Shown in pieces: positions 8,992 to 17,955 of a stretch of DNA of 64,000 nucleotides; the stretch's first letter is position 1; each line of letters begins with the position of its first letter. Source of the DNA: Pontibacter aydingkolensis (GTDB lineage Bacteria > Bacteroidota > Bacteroidia > Cytophagales > Hymenobacteraceae); the NCBI RefSeq assembly GCF_019443125.1, contig NZ_JAHYXK010000001.1, forward strand, positions 124,001 to 188,000, in the 5' to 3' direction. Under the pieces are notes generated by a model. It did not search any database and had not been told where the DNA came from. It worked only from the letters and a program-made list of their open reading frames with translations. Position numbers and translations under genes: made by a program.

Positions 8992-9119
8992 GCGTTTTTA
9001 GTTAGGAATGAGGAATAATGAGTTGAAAATTGTGAGAGCATAAAACACTTTTTAACTTCTCAGGCTTCTTGGTCTAACGATTAAGTTAAAGTAGATTCCC
9101 AATTCTTGTTTCTGCAGTA

Positions 9120-9369
9120 CCGGATCCAACCACCCCTACCCATCCTTAACTAAGGAGGGGAGCTCTGACATTACTCTAGAAAGCATAAACTCTGTAGCAG
9201 ATGCTCAACCTCCCTTCCACCAAGATCCTTACAGGATGACAAAAAAGAGGACCAGAACCTATTGAGATGACAGTAGAAGCAGTAAGACAACTCCCCTCCT
9301 TGGACTGGTGAGAACGCGAGTTCGAAACTAGCGAATATAGGTTTGAGGGGCAGGGGTGGTTGGACCCGG
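9120..9369. repeat. MITE-like element of the CCAACCACCCC family, copy 1
   Basis: This fills the 495-bp gap between 8992 and 9486, where no gene is supported. The left end (9120-9161) reads CCGGATCCAACCACCCC and onward to AAGGAGGGGA. The right end (9290-9369) carries its reverse complement, ending in GGTTGGACCCGG, but split by about 36 unrelated bases after the CTCCCCTCCTTGGA part. The interior has ACCTCCCTTCCACCAAGATC and a GGATGACAAAA segment, also found in the copy at 45135-45400. TCTGCAGTA precedes the left end here, and CTGCAGTA precedes it at 45135. Confidence 0.7.
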
Positions 9370-9423
9370 GCTGAGAATAATCCCAGTAATCGACCAAATC
9401 CCCTTAATCTGTGGTCCGGAAAC

Positions 9424-9462
9424 AAAAGCGCCTGCCAGGCACAAAACCTGGCAGGCGCTTTT
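9424..9462 (-). terminator. Terminator of rho
   Basis: A perfect 16-bp stem (9424-9439 with 9447-9462) with a 7-base loop lies 25 bp beyond the rho stop. A TATACTT word follows on its right at 9463-9469. Confidence 0.75.
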
Positions 9463-9486
9463 TATACTTTAAGCTGAAGCTTATGC

Positions 9487-11304
9487 TTAGCCGTTCATCG
9501 AAATCAGGAACTCTTCGTTGCTCTTCGTGCCTTTCATTCTGTCTTTTAAGAACTCCATAGCCTCTACAGAATTCATATCCGACATAAACTTGCGCAGGAT
9601 CCAAACGCGGTTCAGTTCGTCTTTGTCCATTAGCAGGTCTTCGCGGCGTGTACCAGATGCAGGAACGTCGATAGCCGGGTAAATACGCTTGTTGGCAAGC
9701 TTACGATCCAGCTGAAGTTCCATGTTACCAGTACCCTTGAATTCCTCGAAGATAACCTCGTCCATTTTAGAACCGGTGTCGATAAGAGCAGTAGCAATGA
9801 TGGTAAGTGAACCACCGTTCTCTACGTTACGGGCAGCACCGAAGAATCGCTTCGGCTTGTGCAGTGCGTTAGCGTCCACACCACCCGATAAGATCTTACC
9901 AGACGACGGAACTACCGTGTTATAGGCACGAGCCAGACGCGTGATAGAGTCTAAAAGTATAACCACATCGTGGCCGCACTCTACCATGCGCTTTGCTTTA
10001 TCCAGCACAATGCTAGATACTTTTACGTGGCGCTCGGCAGTCTCGTCAAACGTAGAGGCGATTACCTCTGCATTCACGCTGCGGGCCATGTCTGTTACTT
10101 CTTCCGGACGCTCGTCGATCAATAGGATCATCAGGTATACTTCCGGGTGGTTTTCTGAGATAGCGTTAGCAATCTCTTTCAGCAACACGGTTTTACCTGT
10201 TTTTGGCTGCGCCACGATCATACCACGCTGCCCTTTACCGATTGGAGCAAAAAGGTCCAGAATACGCGTAGACATCAGGCTCGGACGCGTTGTCAGTTTC
10301 AGGCGCTCTTCAGGGAAAAGCGGCGTAAGGTGCTGGAACGGGATACGGTCACGGATCTCTTCTGTAGTACGTCCGTTTACAGTTTCTACTTTAAGCAGGG
10401 CAAAATACTTCTCACCTTCTTTTGGCGGACGTATCTGGCCTTTTACCGTATCACCGGTTTTAAGTCCGAAAAGCTTTATCTGCGACGGCGACACATAAAT
10501 ATCGTCCGGGGAAGCCAGGTAATTATAGTGTGTTGAGCGAAGGAAACCGTAGCCATCCTGCATCAGCTCAAGAACACCCTCGTTTAGGATTATTCCGTCA
10601 AACTCCTTAAAGTTGCTGCTGCTTGCCTGTGGTTGGTTATTACGGCGCGGGTTGTTCTCGTTGCGATTGTCGTTTCTCTCTCCACGGTTATCGCGCTGTT
10701 CGTTGTTACGGTTGTCGCTTCTTTGCTCACGACCTTCTGCACGGTTATCGCTGCGCTCAGTGCGGTTATCTCTGTTATCGTTACGGTTCTCCCTGTTGTC
10801 GTTACGGTTATCGCGTTGTTCGTTACGGTTGTCGGAACGGTTTTCGCGCTGCTCGACACGGTTGTCATTGCGCTGGTCACGGCCTTCAGGGCGGTTGTCG
10901 CGGCGGTTAATGCGCTCACGAGGCTCACGCGACTGGTCTTGCGGGCCATGGTCCTTAACAACCGGAGCCGGGGCTTGTACAAGTGTCTGCGCAGGGGCTT
11001 CTCTGCGGTTTACCTGCTCGCGGGGTGCTCTTCTTTCTGCTTGCGCAGGAGCTTCCGCTGCAACAGCTTCCTCAACTTCAACAGTTGTGTTTTCTTCAGC
11101 GTCTTCAGCTGAAACTTCAGTAGTACGGGCAGGAGATTTGTACTTTTTGGCTATTTTTTCGGGAGGGGTAATGGCTTGCTGATCCAGGATCTTGTAGATT
11201 AGGTCTTGTTTACTAAGTTTCTTAAAGTTCTTAACACCCAGATCTTCAGCAATTTCCTTGAGTTCTGAAAGAAGTCTATCTTTCAATTCTTCAATATTGT
11301 ACAT
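9487..11304 (-). CDS. rho: Transcription termination factor Rho with a long Arg/Asn/Asp-rich insertion
   Basis: The protein has 605 aa against about 420 in E. coli. Order: Rho_N SAP-like helices (1-45), acidic Ala/Glu linker (62-90), low-complexity region (about 127-223) built on eleven DNR tripeptides, cold-shock RNA-binding domain (about 235-310), then the hexameric ATPase with Walker A QPKTGKT (about 365) and Walker [16 protein letters not shown]. It is an RNA translocase that ends transcription. Insertions of this type are known in Bacteroidota, and in Bacteroides thetaiotaomicron the disordered region was reported to drive phase separation. The insertion is encoded by a diverged tandem repeat, which creates long false frames on the other strand. 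Confidence 0.95.
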   Translation of the reverse strand: MYNIEELKDRLLSELKEIAEDLGVKNFKKLSKQDLIYKILDQQAITPPEKIAKKYKSPARTTEVSAEDAEENTTVEVEEAVAAEAPAQAERRAPREQVNRREAPAQTLVQAPAPVVKDHGPQDQSREPRERINRRDNRPEGRDQRNDNRVEQRENRSDNRNEQRDNRNDNRENRNDNRDNRTERSDNRAEGREQRSDNRNNEQRDNRGERNDNRNENNPRRNNQPQASSSNFKEFDGIILNEGVLELMQDGYGFLRSTHYNYLASPDDIYVSPSQIKLFGLKTGDTVKGQIRPPKEGEKYFALLKVETVNGRTTEEIRDRIPFQHLTPLFPEERLKLTTRPSLMSTRILDLFAPIGKGQRGMIVAQPKTGKTVLLKEIANAISENHPEVYLMILLIDERPEEVTDMARSVNAEVIASTFDETAERHVKVSSIVLDKAKRMVECGHDVVILLDSITRLARAYNTVVPSSGKILSGGVDANALHKPKRFFGAARNVENGGSLTIIATALIDTGSKMDEVIFEEFKGTGNMELQLDRKLANKRIYPAIDVPASGTRREDLLMDKDELNRVWILRKFMSDMNSVEAMEFLKDRMKGTKSNEEFLISMNG

Positions 11305-11588
11305 AAATAGTGGTATGGTAGTTAACTAAACTTGCCAGGTTTGCATGGGCGAACGCAGCGAGAGAATTTATTTTTAAACTAGGAAATAGAATAGGTTGCG
11401 AAAGAGTTTGTGAGGCACAGGAAAGGGCCTTCATTAAATTGCAATGCAATGTTATTGCAATGCCGCGTAATTAACAAGTATTACGGAGCATTTTATGAAA
11501 AAAGTTTCATTTTTTGTCTAAAAGATTTCGTAAATGCCTCAAACTACTCAAAAAAGTATATTTTTGTAGGTAATACATAACACCAACT

Positions 11589-12863
11589 ATGCTACAGCTA
11601 ACAGTTTTAAGAGAGCAGACCGAGCACGTGATTGCCGGCTTGAGCAAGAAAAACTACAAAAACGCGGCCGAGGAGGTTGCCGCCTTACTAGAGCTTGATC
11701 AGCGCCGACGCCAGGTGCAGAACGAGCATGATGAACTTCAGAGCAGAGCCAATTCGCTATCCAAGGAAATAGGTATGCTGATGAAGAACGGAGAGCGTGA
11801 CAAGGCAGAAGCATGTAAAGCTGAAACCTCTGAACTTAAACTTAAGACCAAGGCCCTGGCTGAGCAACAATCTACCCTTGAGGAAGAGATTCAGCAGGCA
11901 CTTTATAAGCTGCCAAACCTTCCGCACACAAGTGTGCCCGTAGGTAGAACAGCAGAAGACAATGAAGTAGTTCTGCAACACGGCGAAATTCCTCAATTAC
12001 ATGAGGGGGCACAGCCGCATTGGGATCTTATCCAGAAGTACGACATCATCGATTTCGAGCTGGGCAACAAGATAACAGGTGCAGGTTTCCCGGTGTATAA
12101 AAAGCAGGGAGCCCGGTTACAGCGTGCTTTGATCAACTTCTTTTTAGATGAGGCTATGAAGGCTGGTTATACTGAGATACAGCCTCCGATTCTGGTGAAC
12201 GAAGCTTCTGGATTTGGCACCGGCCAGTTACCTGACAAAGAAGGCCAGATGTATCATGCTACGGAAGATAACTATTATTTGATCCCGACTGCCGAGGTAC
12301 CTATCACCAATATTTACCGCGATGTGATTGTGCCAACCGAGCAGCTACCAATCAAAAATACAGGCCATACGCCATGTTTCCGCCGTGAGGCAGGTTCGTG
12401 GGGTGCCGATGTGCGCGGCCTGAATCGCTTGCACCAGTTTGATAAGGTAGAAATTGTTCAGATAACTACTCCAGAGAAATCGTATGAGGCGCTGGAAGAA
12501 ATGAGCAGCTACATACAAGGTCTTTTACAGAAGTTGGAGCTACCTTACCGTGTGTTGCGCCTGTGTGGCGGCGACATGGGCTTTACCTCTGCCCTTACCT
12601 ATGATATGGAAGTATACTCTACTGCCCAAAGCCGCTGGCTGGAAGTAAGCTCTGCCTCTAACTTTGAGACATACCAGGCCAACCGCCTAAAACTGCGCTA
12701 CAAAACCGAATCTGGTAAAACGCAGTTGCTGCACACCTTAAATGGCAGCGCTCTTGCCCTGCCACGCATTGTAGCAGCTATACTTGAAAATAACCAAACT
12801 CCAGATGGCATTAACATGCCAAAGGTGCTGCACCCATACTTAGGGTTTGAGAAGATTTCTTAA
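11589..12863 (+). CDS. serS: Seryl-tRNA synthetase
   Basis: The protein has 424 aa, the usual length. An N-terminal two-helix coiled-coil arm (about 30-105) binds the long variable arm of tRNA-Ser. The class II core has motif 2 in FRREAGSWGADVRGL and motif 3 in TLNGSALALPRIVAAILEN. It charges tRNA-Ser with serine in the cytoplasm. A TATTTTTG box at 11559-11566 lies 23 bp before the ATG, so the leader must be very short. The 284-bp gap shared with the divergent rho gene holds no other gene. Confidence 0.96.
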   Translation: MLQLTVLREQTEHVIAGLSKKNYKNAAEEVAALLELDQRRRQVQNEHDELQSRANSLSKEIGMLMKNGERDKAEACKAETSELKLKTKALAEQQSTLEEEIQQALYKLPNLPHTSVPVGRTAEDNEVVLQHGEIPQLHEGAQPHWDLIQKYDIIDFELGNKITGAGFPVYKKQGARLQRALINFFLDEAMKAGYTEIQPPILVNEASGFGTGQLPDKEGQMYHATEDNYYLIPTAEVPITNIYRDVIVPTEQLPIKNTGHTPCFRREAGSWGADVRGLNRLHQFDKVEIVQITTPEKSYEALEEMSSYIQGLLQKLELPYRVLRLCGGDMGFTSALTYDMEVYSTAQSRWLEVSSASNFETYQANRLKLRYKTESGKTQLLHTLNGSALALPRIVAAILENNQTPDGINMPKVLHPYLGFEKIS

Positions 12864-12909
12864 GATTTGCAGATTAGGAAATTTGAAGATGGGGAGATGA
12901 TTCTCCTTT

Positions 12910-12954
12910 AACCAAAACAGCCGCTGAGTTTATACTTCAGTGGCTGTTTTGGTT
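12910..12954 (+). terminator. Terminator of serS
   Basis: An 18-bp stem with one G-T pair (12910-12927 with 12937-12954). The 9-base loop is part of TATACTT, so the dispersed word lies in the hairpin. Confidence 0.65.
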
Positions 12955-12988
12955 ATTATACTCGGGGTTTGATGGTACTGCCAGACAG

Positions 12989-13010
12989 GAGACGCAAAAT
13001 AGTGCGTCTC
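12989..13010. repeat. Solo GAGACGCA palindrome
   Basis: GAGACGCA (12989-12996) and TGCGTCTC (13003-13010) form a palindrome followed by TAC. It matches one end of the 209-bp element at 55598-55806. The rest of the 12864-13142 gap holds word tracts of the AAATTTGAAGAT kind at its left edge and their reverse (CATTTCCAAATTTTCAAATC) at its right edge. No gene is seen. Confidence 0.6.
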
Positions 13011-13142
13011 TACATAGAGCTTTGTAGTCGGCGATAGCACTCAAAAGCTTGAAAAATACTGTGAAGTCTGCAACATTCATCTTAATGATTTGCAGAAATT
13101 ATATAATCTTCACATTTCCAAATTTTCAAATCTCCTAATCAC

Positions 13143-13535
13143 CTACCCATACTGCTCCAAGTACTGCTGATAGTAATTCTTCAGTTTATACTTCTTTAGT
13201 ATCTCTCTAGCCTCATCTATGCTTTGCTCTGTAAGCACATAGTTCTGCAGCAATTCAAACAAAGCTTCCTTATCAGCAGTATCCATACTTTCATAGGCAT
13301 GCATAAAGGCAGGAGTAAGCGCTAGCTTATTTTTTTGAACCTGCACCAGGCCCGCCGCAGTCAATTTTTCAAGCGCCTCCTCTGCTTCTTTAAAAGTATA
13401 AACGGTACCGTCTGCAGCATCTGCCATCAACAGCACTTCCTGCAAAGGGGCTCCGCCTTCACCACCTGTTGCCAGAAGTATGGCTTCTGCAAAACCAGCA
13501 TCGGGTGCTTTCCAGATCAGATTATACTTGGGCAT
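13143..13535 (-). CDS. Small soluble protein of unknown function
   Basis: The protein has 130 aa from the ATG at 13535, MPKYNLIWKAPDAG; an in-frame TTG lies 6 bp upstream. It is helical, with a central segment that could be a winged-helix (FKEAEEALEKLTAAGLVQVQ). It ends in a Lys/Tyr/Gln-rich helix (KKYKLKNYYQQYLEQYG). I do not recognise the family, and a DNA-binding role is only a possibility. It follows the GT9 gene on the same strand with an 18-bp gap containing a TCAAATTTCTCC word tract. Confidence 0.55.
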   Translation of the reverse strand: MPKYNLIWKAPDAGFAEAILLATGGEGGAPLQEVLLMADAADGTVYTFKEAEEALEKLTAAGLVQVQKNKLALTPAFMHAYESMDTADKEALFELLQNYVLTEQSIDEAREILKKYKLKNYYQQYLEQYG

Positions 13536-13553
13536 CTTCAAATTTCTCCATTT

Positions 13554-14525
13554 TCAAATTTCCAAATCATCAAACGAAATATCCCTCATACACTTAAAAT
13601 GTCCTTTAGGGCACTTTTTATAGCCTATTTTAGAGCAGGGACGGCAACTGAGACCATGCACTTCCAGCACTTTATACTTTGTGCGGAATGGGTACATACC
13701 AAACTCCGGAATCGTGTTGCCCCAAACGCTGATGATGTCTTTTTGAAAGGCTGCCGCAATATGCATGAGGCCTGTATCATGACTTACAACTTGTGTGGCC
13801 TGGCGAACCAGAGAGGCAGATCCGTTCAAGTTATACTTACCACAGGCGTTGTATATCTTATTTGGTAAATTATGAATCTTGAAATAAGCCGCAATAACTT
13901 CGCCATTAGGTGAATCTTCTTTGCCTCCTAAAAGTATAACCGGTTGCTGCAGCTGCTTGCATAATTCTATAATTCGCTTAACGGGCAAACGCTTGGTAAA
14001 ATGCTGCGCGCCAATGGCAAAGGCAACATACCCATCCTGAAAACCAGCTGGCAAAGTATGAACATCTGCTTCATCTTGAACGGGTATAAAGTAGTCCAGC
14101 CCTTTGCCATCGTCTTTTATACCAAGTGCAGAAGCTGCATCTAAATAGCGTTGCACAATGTGCACATCGGGCAAGCGGTTTACTTTAAAGTTCACCATCA
14201 GCCACTTCTCATAGTTCAGTTTATCGAAGCTGCGGCTCGGTTTAGCTAACCTTGTTTTGATGATGCGCGTGCGTAAGTTGTTATGCAGATCAACTACGTA
14301 ATCGAAATTCTCTGCCTTCAGCTCCTGCACTAAATCTCCTAGTTTATCGCCTAATACATGTACCTTATCCACGTAAGGGTTATGGGCAAGTATACTTTGA
14401 AAGGCTTTTTTGGTACAGTAATGCACCTCCGCCCCCGGCACCTGCTCCTTTATGCAGCGCACCACTGGCGTAGTAAGCACAATATCCCCGATGGAGGAGA
14501 AACGAAGTATAAGGATTTTTGGCAT
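13554..14525 (-). CDS. Glycosyltransferase family 9 (heptosyltransferase-like), copy 1
   Basis: The protein has 323 aa with two Rossmann lobes (GT-B fold). The start RFSSIGDIVLTTPVVRCIK and the later VSHDTGLMHIAAAF and SVWGNTIPEFG are typical of GT9, the ADP-heptose:LPS heptosyltransferase family. It probably adds a heptose or related sugar to lipopolysaccharide at the cytoplasmic face of the inner membrane. The C-terminus carries a Cys-rich tail (CRPCSKIGYKKCPKGHFKC) shared with the paralogue at 25150-26151. No LPS gene cluster surrounds it. Confidence 0.85.
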   Translation of the reverse strand: MPKILILRFSSIGDIVLTTPVVRCIKEQVPGAEVHYCTKKAFQSILAHNPYVDKVHVLGDKLGDLVQELKAENFDYVVDLHNNLRTRIIKTRLAKPSRSFDKLNYEKWLMVNFKVNRLPDVHIVQRYLDAASALGIKDDGKGLDYFIPVQDEADVHTLPAGFQDGYVAFAIGAQHFTKRLPVKRIIELCKQLQQPVILLGGKEDSPNGEVIAAYFKIHNLPNKIYNACGKYNLNGSASLVRQATQVVSHDTGLMHIAAAFQKDIISVWGNTIPEFGMYPFRTKYKVLEVHGLSCRPCSKIGYKKCPKGHFKCMRDISFDDLEI

Positions 14526-14645
14526 TTTATACTTTTAAACCATAGCGCAAGCGTTCGCTTATGCTTCAATTTACCATTATAGTGGCTGGAAAAACAGAGG
14601 TTCAAGCGGACGCTTGTGCCGGTCTTCCAAATCATACTTTGGTAC

Positions 14646-16349
14646 TTACTTTATCTTCCCCTTGCGCTCTCTGAAATACTTCTCCACTTCCTCCATCGGC
14701 TTCGCATTAAAGGTCATTTCTTTGGTAAGTCCTCCTTTTCTGCCAACCAACACGCCATACTTCATGTCGTCGTAGCCGCTGGTGTGATGGGCATCGGGGT
14801 TTATACTTAGCATTACACCCTTCTCTAAAGCATATTGCACGTGGCGCCAGTCAAGGTCAAGACGCCATGGGTTAGCATTAATCTCGATGATCACATTATT
14901 GGCAGCACAGGCATCTATCACCATTTTGTGGTTTATCGGGTAGCCTTCGCGGCGTAACAACAAACGCCCTGTCGGGTGGCCCAGCATGGTGGTGTATGGA
15001 TTTTCGATAGCTGTGATAAGCCGTGCAGTAGCCTTCTTCTCATCCATGTTCAGGCTGCTGTGAATACTGGCTACAATAAAGTCGAAGGATTTCAGGATAT
15101 CCTCGTCGTAATCCAGCGAACCGTCACCCAGAATATCAGACTCTATGCCTTTGAAAATTTTGAATGGAGCCAGTTTCTTGTTCAGCTCATCAATCTCTTT
15201 TTGCTGACGCAGCACATCTCCTTCGCGCAGGCCACCAGCATACGATGCCGTTTTGCTGTGATCGGAAATACCCAGGTATTGGTAGCCCATGTCGCGGCAG
15301 AAAGTAGCCATCTGCTCTAAAGTATGCGCACCATCAGAATAAGTGCTGTGGTTATGCAGGATGCCTTTGAGATCGGACAGCTCCAGCAGTTTTGGCAGCT
15401 TATTCTCCAGAGCCAATTGAAGTTCGTTGGTACCTTCGCGCAGCTCAGGCTCTACAAAAGCCATTCCCGCCGATTTGTAAATATCAGCCTCGGAAGTATA
15501 TCCTTGCTCACGCACTACGGTAAGCAGGTTGGTGCTGCTGGTAAACGGCTGTGCCAGGTGCTCTATACTTGATGAGCAAAGCAACAGTTCATTGCCAAAC
15601 CGCTCTTCCGGCACAAGCTTTATCTCTACATTTAAGCCATTTAAAGTATAAACGCCACGCCAGGCAAACGGGCCTGATGCTCTTTCGTCCTCCTGTAGTT
15701 CTGCAATAGTGCTCAAGGTCTGGTGTGAGGCAACGGGGGTGTTGGTGGCAAGTACAAATTGCAGGCTGGTAATGATTTCCAGGCGGCGGCGTATTTCTCC
15801 GGCCATACTTACCTGTGCATCTGGCAGTGCATTTTTTATACTTTGCAGTAACTCTCCTGCGCTGGCTTCTGCCTCGGCATACAACAATTTGCCACGGTTT
15901 TGCTGTGTAAAGAGTAGAGCCTGCTTTATGTTATCCTGGGTTTTAGCACCAAAGCCTTTTAGCTTGCTTACTTTGTCCTGTTCGCAGGCTTCGAGCAGTT
16001 CTTCTACAGTTTCTGTTCCCAGTTCTTTCCAGAGATTACGCACTTTTTTAGGCCCAATGCCTTTGATACGCAGCATCTCCACTACGCCCGGAGGCGTGGC
16101 TGCCAGCATCTGATCCAACTCCTCAAAAGAGCCGGTAGCATTTATCTCTACAATCTTCGCCGCAATGCCTTTTCCTACTCCCTGTATACTCTCCAGTTGA
16201 CTTTGGCTCATGCCTGCCAGAGGGTCCTCTACAAGTTCCAGCGCACCTACAGCGTTTATGTAAGAACGTACCTTAAACGGGTTCTCGTCGTGCAGCTCCA
16301 TCAGCTCGGCTGCAAGCTTAAATAATCTGATGATCTTCTTATTTTCCAA
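14646..16349 (-). CDS. polX: PolX family protein with degenerate polymerase site and intact PHP domain
   Basis: The protein has 567 aa from a TTG at 16349 (MENKKIIRLFKLAAELMEL). A longer frame begins at a GTG at 16400, but an exact TATCTTTG promoter box on the minus strand (16370-16377) lies inside it. Order: helical 8-kDa domain with HhH motifs (IQGVGKGIAAKI, IKGIGPKKV), polymerase-beta palm (about 165-290), PHP domain (about 325-560). In the palm, AGEIRRRLEIITSLQFVLAT replaces the usual AGS-RR and D-x-D, with Ser195 and Gln197 where catalytic Asp should be and Glu242 in place of the third Asp. The PHP motifs HNHSTYSDG, GISDHS and NPDAHH are present. It is probably a 3'-5' exonuclease or AP endonuclease, not a polymerase. 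Confidence 0.85.
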   Translation of the reverse strand: MENKKIIRLFKLAAELMELHDENPFKVRSYINAVGALELVEDPLAGMSQSQLESIQGVGKGIAAKIVEINATGSFEELDQMLAATPPGVVEMLRIKGIGPKKVRNLWKELGTETVEELLEACEQDKVSKLKGFGAKTQDNIKQALLFTQQNRGKLLYAEAEASAGELLQSIKNALPDAQVSMAGEIRRRLEIITSLQFVLATNTPVASHQTLSTIAELQEDERASGPFAWRGVYTLNGLNVEIKLVPEERFGNELLLCSSSIEHLAQPFTSSTNLLTVVREQGYTSEADIYKSAGMAFVEPELREGTNELQLALENKLPKLLELSDLKGILHNHSTYSDGAHTLEQMATFCRDMGYQYLGISDHSKTASYAGGLREGDVLRQQKEIDELNKKLAPFKIFKGIESDILGDGSLDYDEDILKSFDFIVASIHSSLNMDEKKATARLITAIENPYTTMLGHPTGRLLLRREGYPINHKMVIDACAANNVIIEINANPWRLDLDWRHVQYALEKGVMLSINPDAHHTSGYDDMKYGVLVGRKGGLTKEMTFNAKPMEEVEKYFRERKGKIK

Positions 16350-16475
16350 GGCTCTGTCGCGTATACTTACAAAGATAGAAAAACCACCCGAACCCTTCAC
16401 GCATGCATTTATATTCGTTTACTTCTATATAAATTCAGAATTGACTATCTTAGCAAAGTAAACCCTCTTAAAAAT

Positions 16476-16877
16476 ATGAAATACGCGTCGCTACTGTGTC
16501 TGGTATGTTTACTTTTCCTGGCAAATACCTGTAAGAAAAACACGTTAGAGTCTGAATTGATGGGCAAGACATGGCTGCACTCTTACGAGGAAGATGTAGA
16601 CGACATAACCGTTTACCGCCCCAATACCTACGACTTTCCGCCATCGCGCGGCCGAACCGGATTTGCCCTTGAAGAAGAAGGCGTGCTAAAGCAGTATGAT
16701 ATAGCCCCAACCGATGGACTGGAAGAGCACCTGGGCAAATGGAAGAGAGAAGACAAAAACAAAATACATGTTCGGCTTGAGGGTAACGGAATACCAGCTC
16801 AGAACTATGTAATAGAGGTGGTATCGCTTAAAGATGACGTGCTCAAAATAAAGAAGACCACAGCCGGTAATAACTAG
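16476..16877 (+). CDS. Small lipoprotein of unknown function
   Basis: The protein has 133 aa. A type II signal peptide ends in the lipobox LANTC, so the mature protein begins at Cys19 and is lipid-anchored. The rest is one small domain of charged beta strands, similar in layout to lipocalin-like stress lipoproteins of Bacteroidota (LMGKTWLHSYEE, later GKWKREDKNKIHV). I cannot name the family. A TATCTTAG box at 16446-16453 precedes it, divergent from the PolX promoter. Confidence 0.65.
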   Translation: MKYASLLCLVCLLFLANTCKKNTLESELMGKTWLHSYEEDVDDITVYRPNTYDFPPSRGRTGFALEEEGVLKQYDIAPTDGLEEHLGKWKREDKNKIHVRLEGNGIPAQNYVIEVVSLKDDVLKIKKTTAGNN

Positions 16878-16973
16878 AGCAAGCCTGAAAAAAGTATGAG
16901 TTGGCGGCAAAACCAATTTATGCTCTATAAAGGATTTATACTTCCCATACAGAACTATATAAAATAATCTGTT

Positions 16974-17402
16974 ATGCTGAATTACGAAAAGCTATCCAGG
17001 TCTACCCGCACCAGAACAGCCATACTGCTGCTCCTGCTGTACATGGTGCTTGCAATAGCCGATCTGTTTATCAGCTTTTTCGGAGGTGTATTACTTGGTG
17101 TGCTACTGATGCAGTTTGAAGTAGAAGTCCAGAAATTTTTCAAGAAAACCTTAAAAAGAGCGTCATCAACAACAGGATTGTTAAAGCACTACAATAACCT
17201 TATCTACGAACAGAAAATACTTATTAAAGCTGGCCTGCAGGTAATAGTAACTATACTTATACTTACTGGCGTGCTAGCCACTTTTTGGGGTGGTATTGTT
17301 AGCGGTATGCTACTGGCGCTGCTTGCCAACGATATAATAATGATCAGGCGGAAACGGTTAAAGCTAAATGCCCGAATCAAGAAAAATCAGCTTAAACCAT
17401 AA
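16974..17402 (+). CDS. Small membrane protein of unknown function
   Basis: The protein has 142 aa with two pairs of hydrophobic helices (about 15-48 and 82-118), an amphipathic stretch between them and a very basic tail (RRKRLKLNARIKKNQ). I do not recognise the family. It precedes the EVE-domain gene by 26 bp on the same strand. A TATACTT word lies in that gap. Confidence 0.6.
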   Translation: MLNYEKLSRSTRTRTAILLLLLYMVLAIADLFISFFGGVLLGVLLMQFEVEVQKFFKKTLKRASSTTGLLKHYNNLIYEQKILIKAGLQVIVTILILTGVLATFWGGIVSGMLLALLANDIIMIRRKRLKLNARIKKNQLKP

Positions 17403-17428
17403 AATATACTTTAACTTTATTTACAACA

Positions 17429-17833
17429 ATGCAATACTGGCTTGTAAAATCAGAACCGGAAACTTACTCTTGGGCCGATCTGATAAAAGATGGGAAAACA
17501 ATGTGGGATGGCGTACGCAATTACCAGGCCCGCAACAACATGCAGCAAATGCAACCCGGCGATATGGTTTTATTTTACCACAGCGTATCAGAGAAAGCCA
17601 TTGTGGGCATTGCTAAAGTAGAAAAGGCTGCCTACCCAGACCCTACCGCTAAAGAAGGCAACTGGGTAGTAGTTGACCTCGTACCATTCCGCGATTTTAA
17701 AGAGCCTGTAACATTAGAGCAGATCAAAAAGGACAAACGCCTGGAAAACATTGCCTTGCTGCGCCAGTCGCGCTTGTCTGTTATGCCGCTAAAGGCCGAG
17801 GAATTTGATGTGCTGCTTGCACTAGGTAATTAA
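17429..17833 (+). CDS. EVE domain protein
   Basis: The protein has 134 aa and consists of a single EVE domain. The family start MQYWLVKSEPETYSW, the WDGVRNYQARN segment and GDMVLFYHS form the pocket that in relatives binds modified bases. EVE proteins are PUA-like readers of modified DNA or RNA. Free-standing forms are common and their targets mostly unknown. No restriction or modification genes lie next to it, so a housekeeping RNA or DNA reading role is more likely here than defence. Confidence 0.9.
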   Translation: MQYWLVKSEPETYSWADLIKDGKTMWDGVRNYQARNNMQQMQPGDMVLFYHSVSEKAIVGIAKVEKAAYPDPTAKEGNWVVVDLVPFRDFKEPVTLEQIKKDKRLENIALLRQSRLSVMPLKAEEFDVLLALGN

Positions 17834-17955
17834 GCATCATAGTTCTGTAATTAATAAAGTACGGATGAAATAACAACGAACGGCACCTGAAAGGAGTACA
17901 TAGAGACAGGCACCATTTATACTTTCCCGGTACTGCATAGCATAAATACCCTACT

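Noticed and set aside
10640..10920. CRISPR-like regular repeats
   Set aside because: The spacing follows codons of the DNR repeat in rho and has no spacer structure. No other array was seen in the window.
10613..11182. Several long plus-strand open frames opposite rho
   Set aside because: They are shadows of the repetitive DNR-coding segment. Their Ser/Arg/Leu or Val/Thr repeats reflect the tandem DNA and have no start signals.
17429..17833. EVE protein as part of a defence island
   Set aside because: Neighbours are housekeeping or envelope genes, with no restriction, helicase or nuclease partner nearby.
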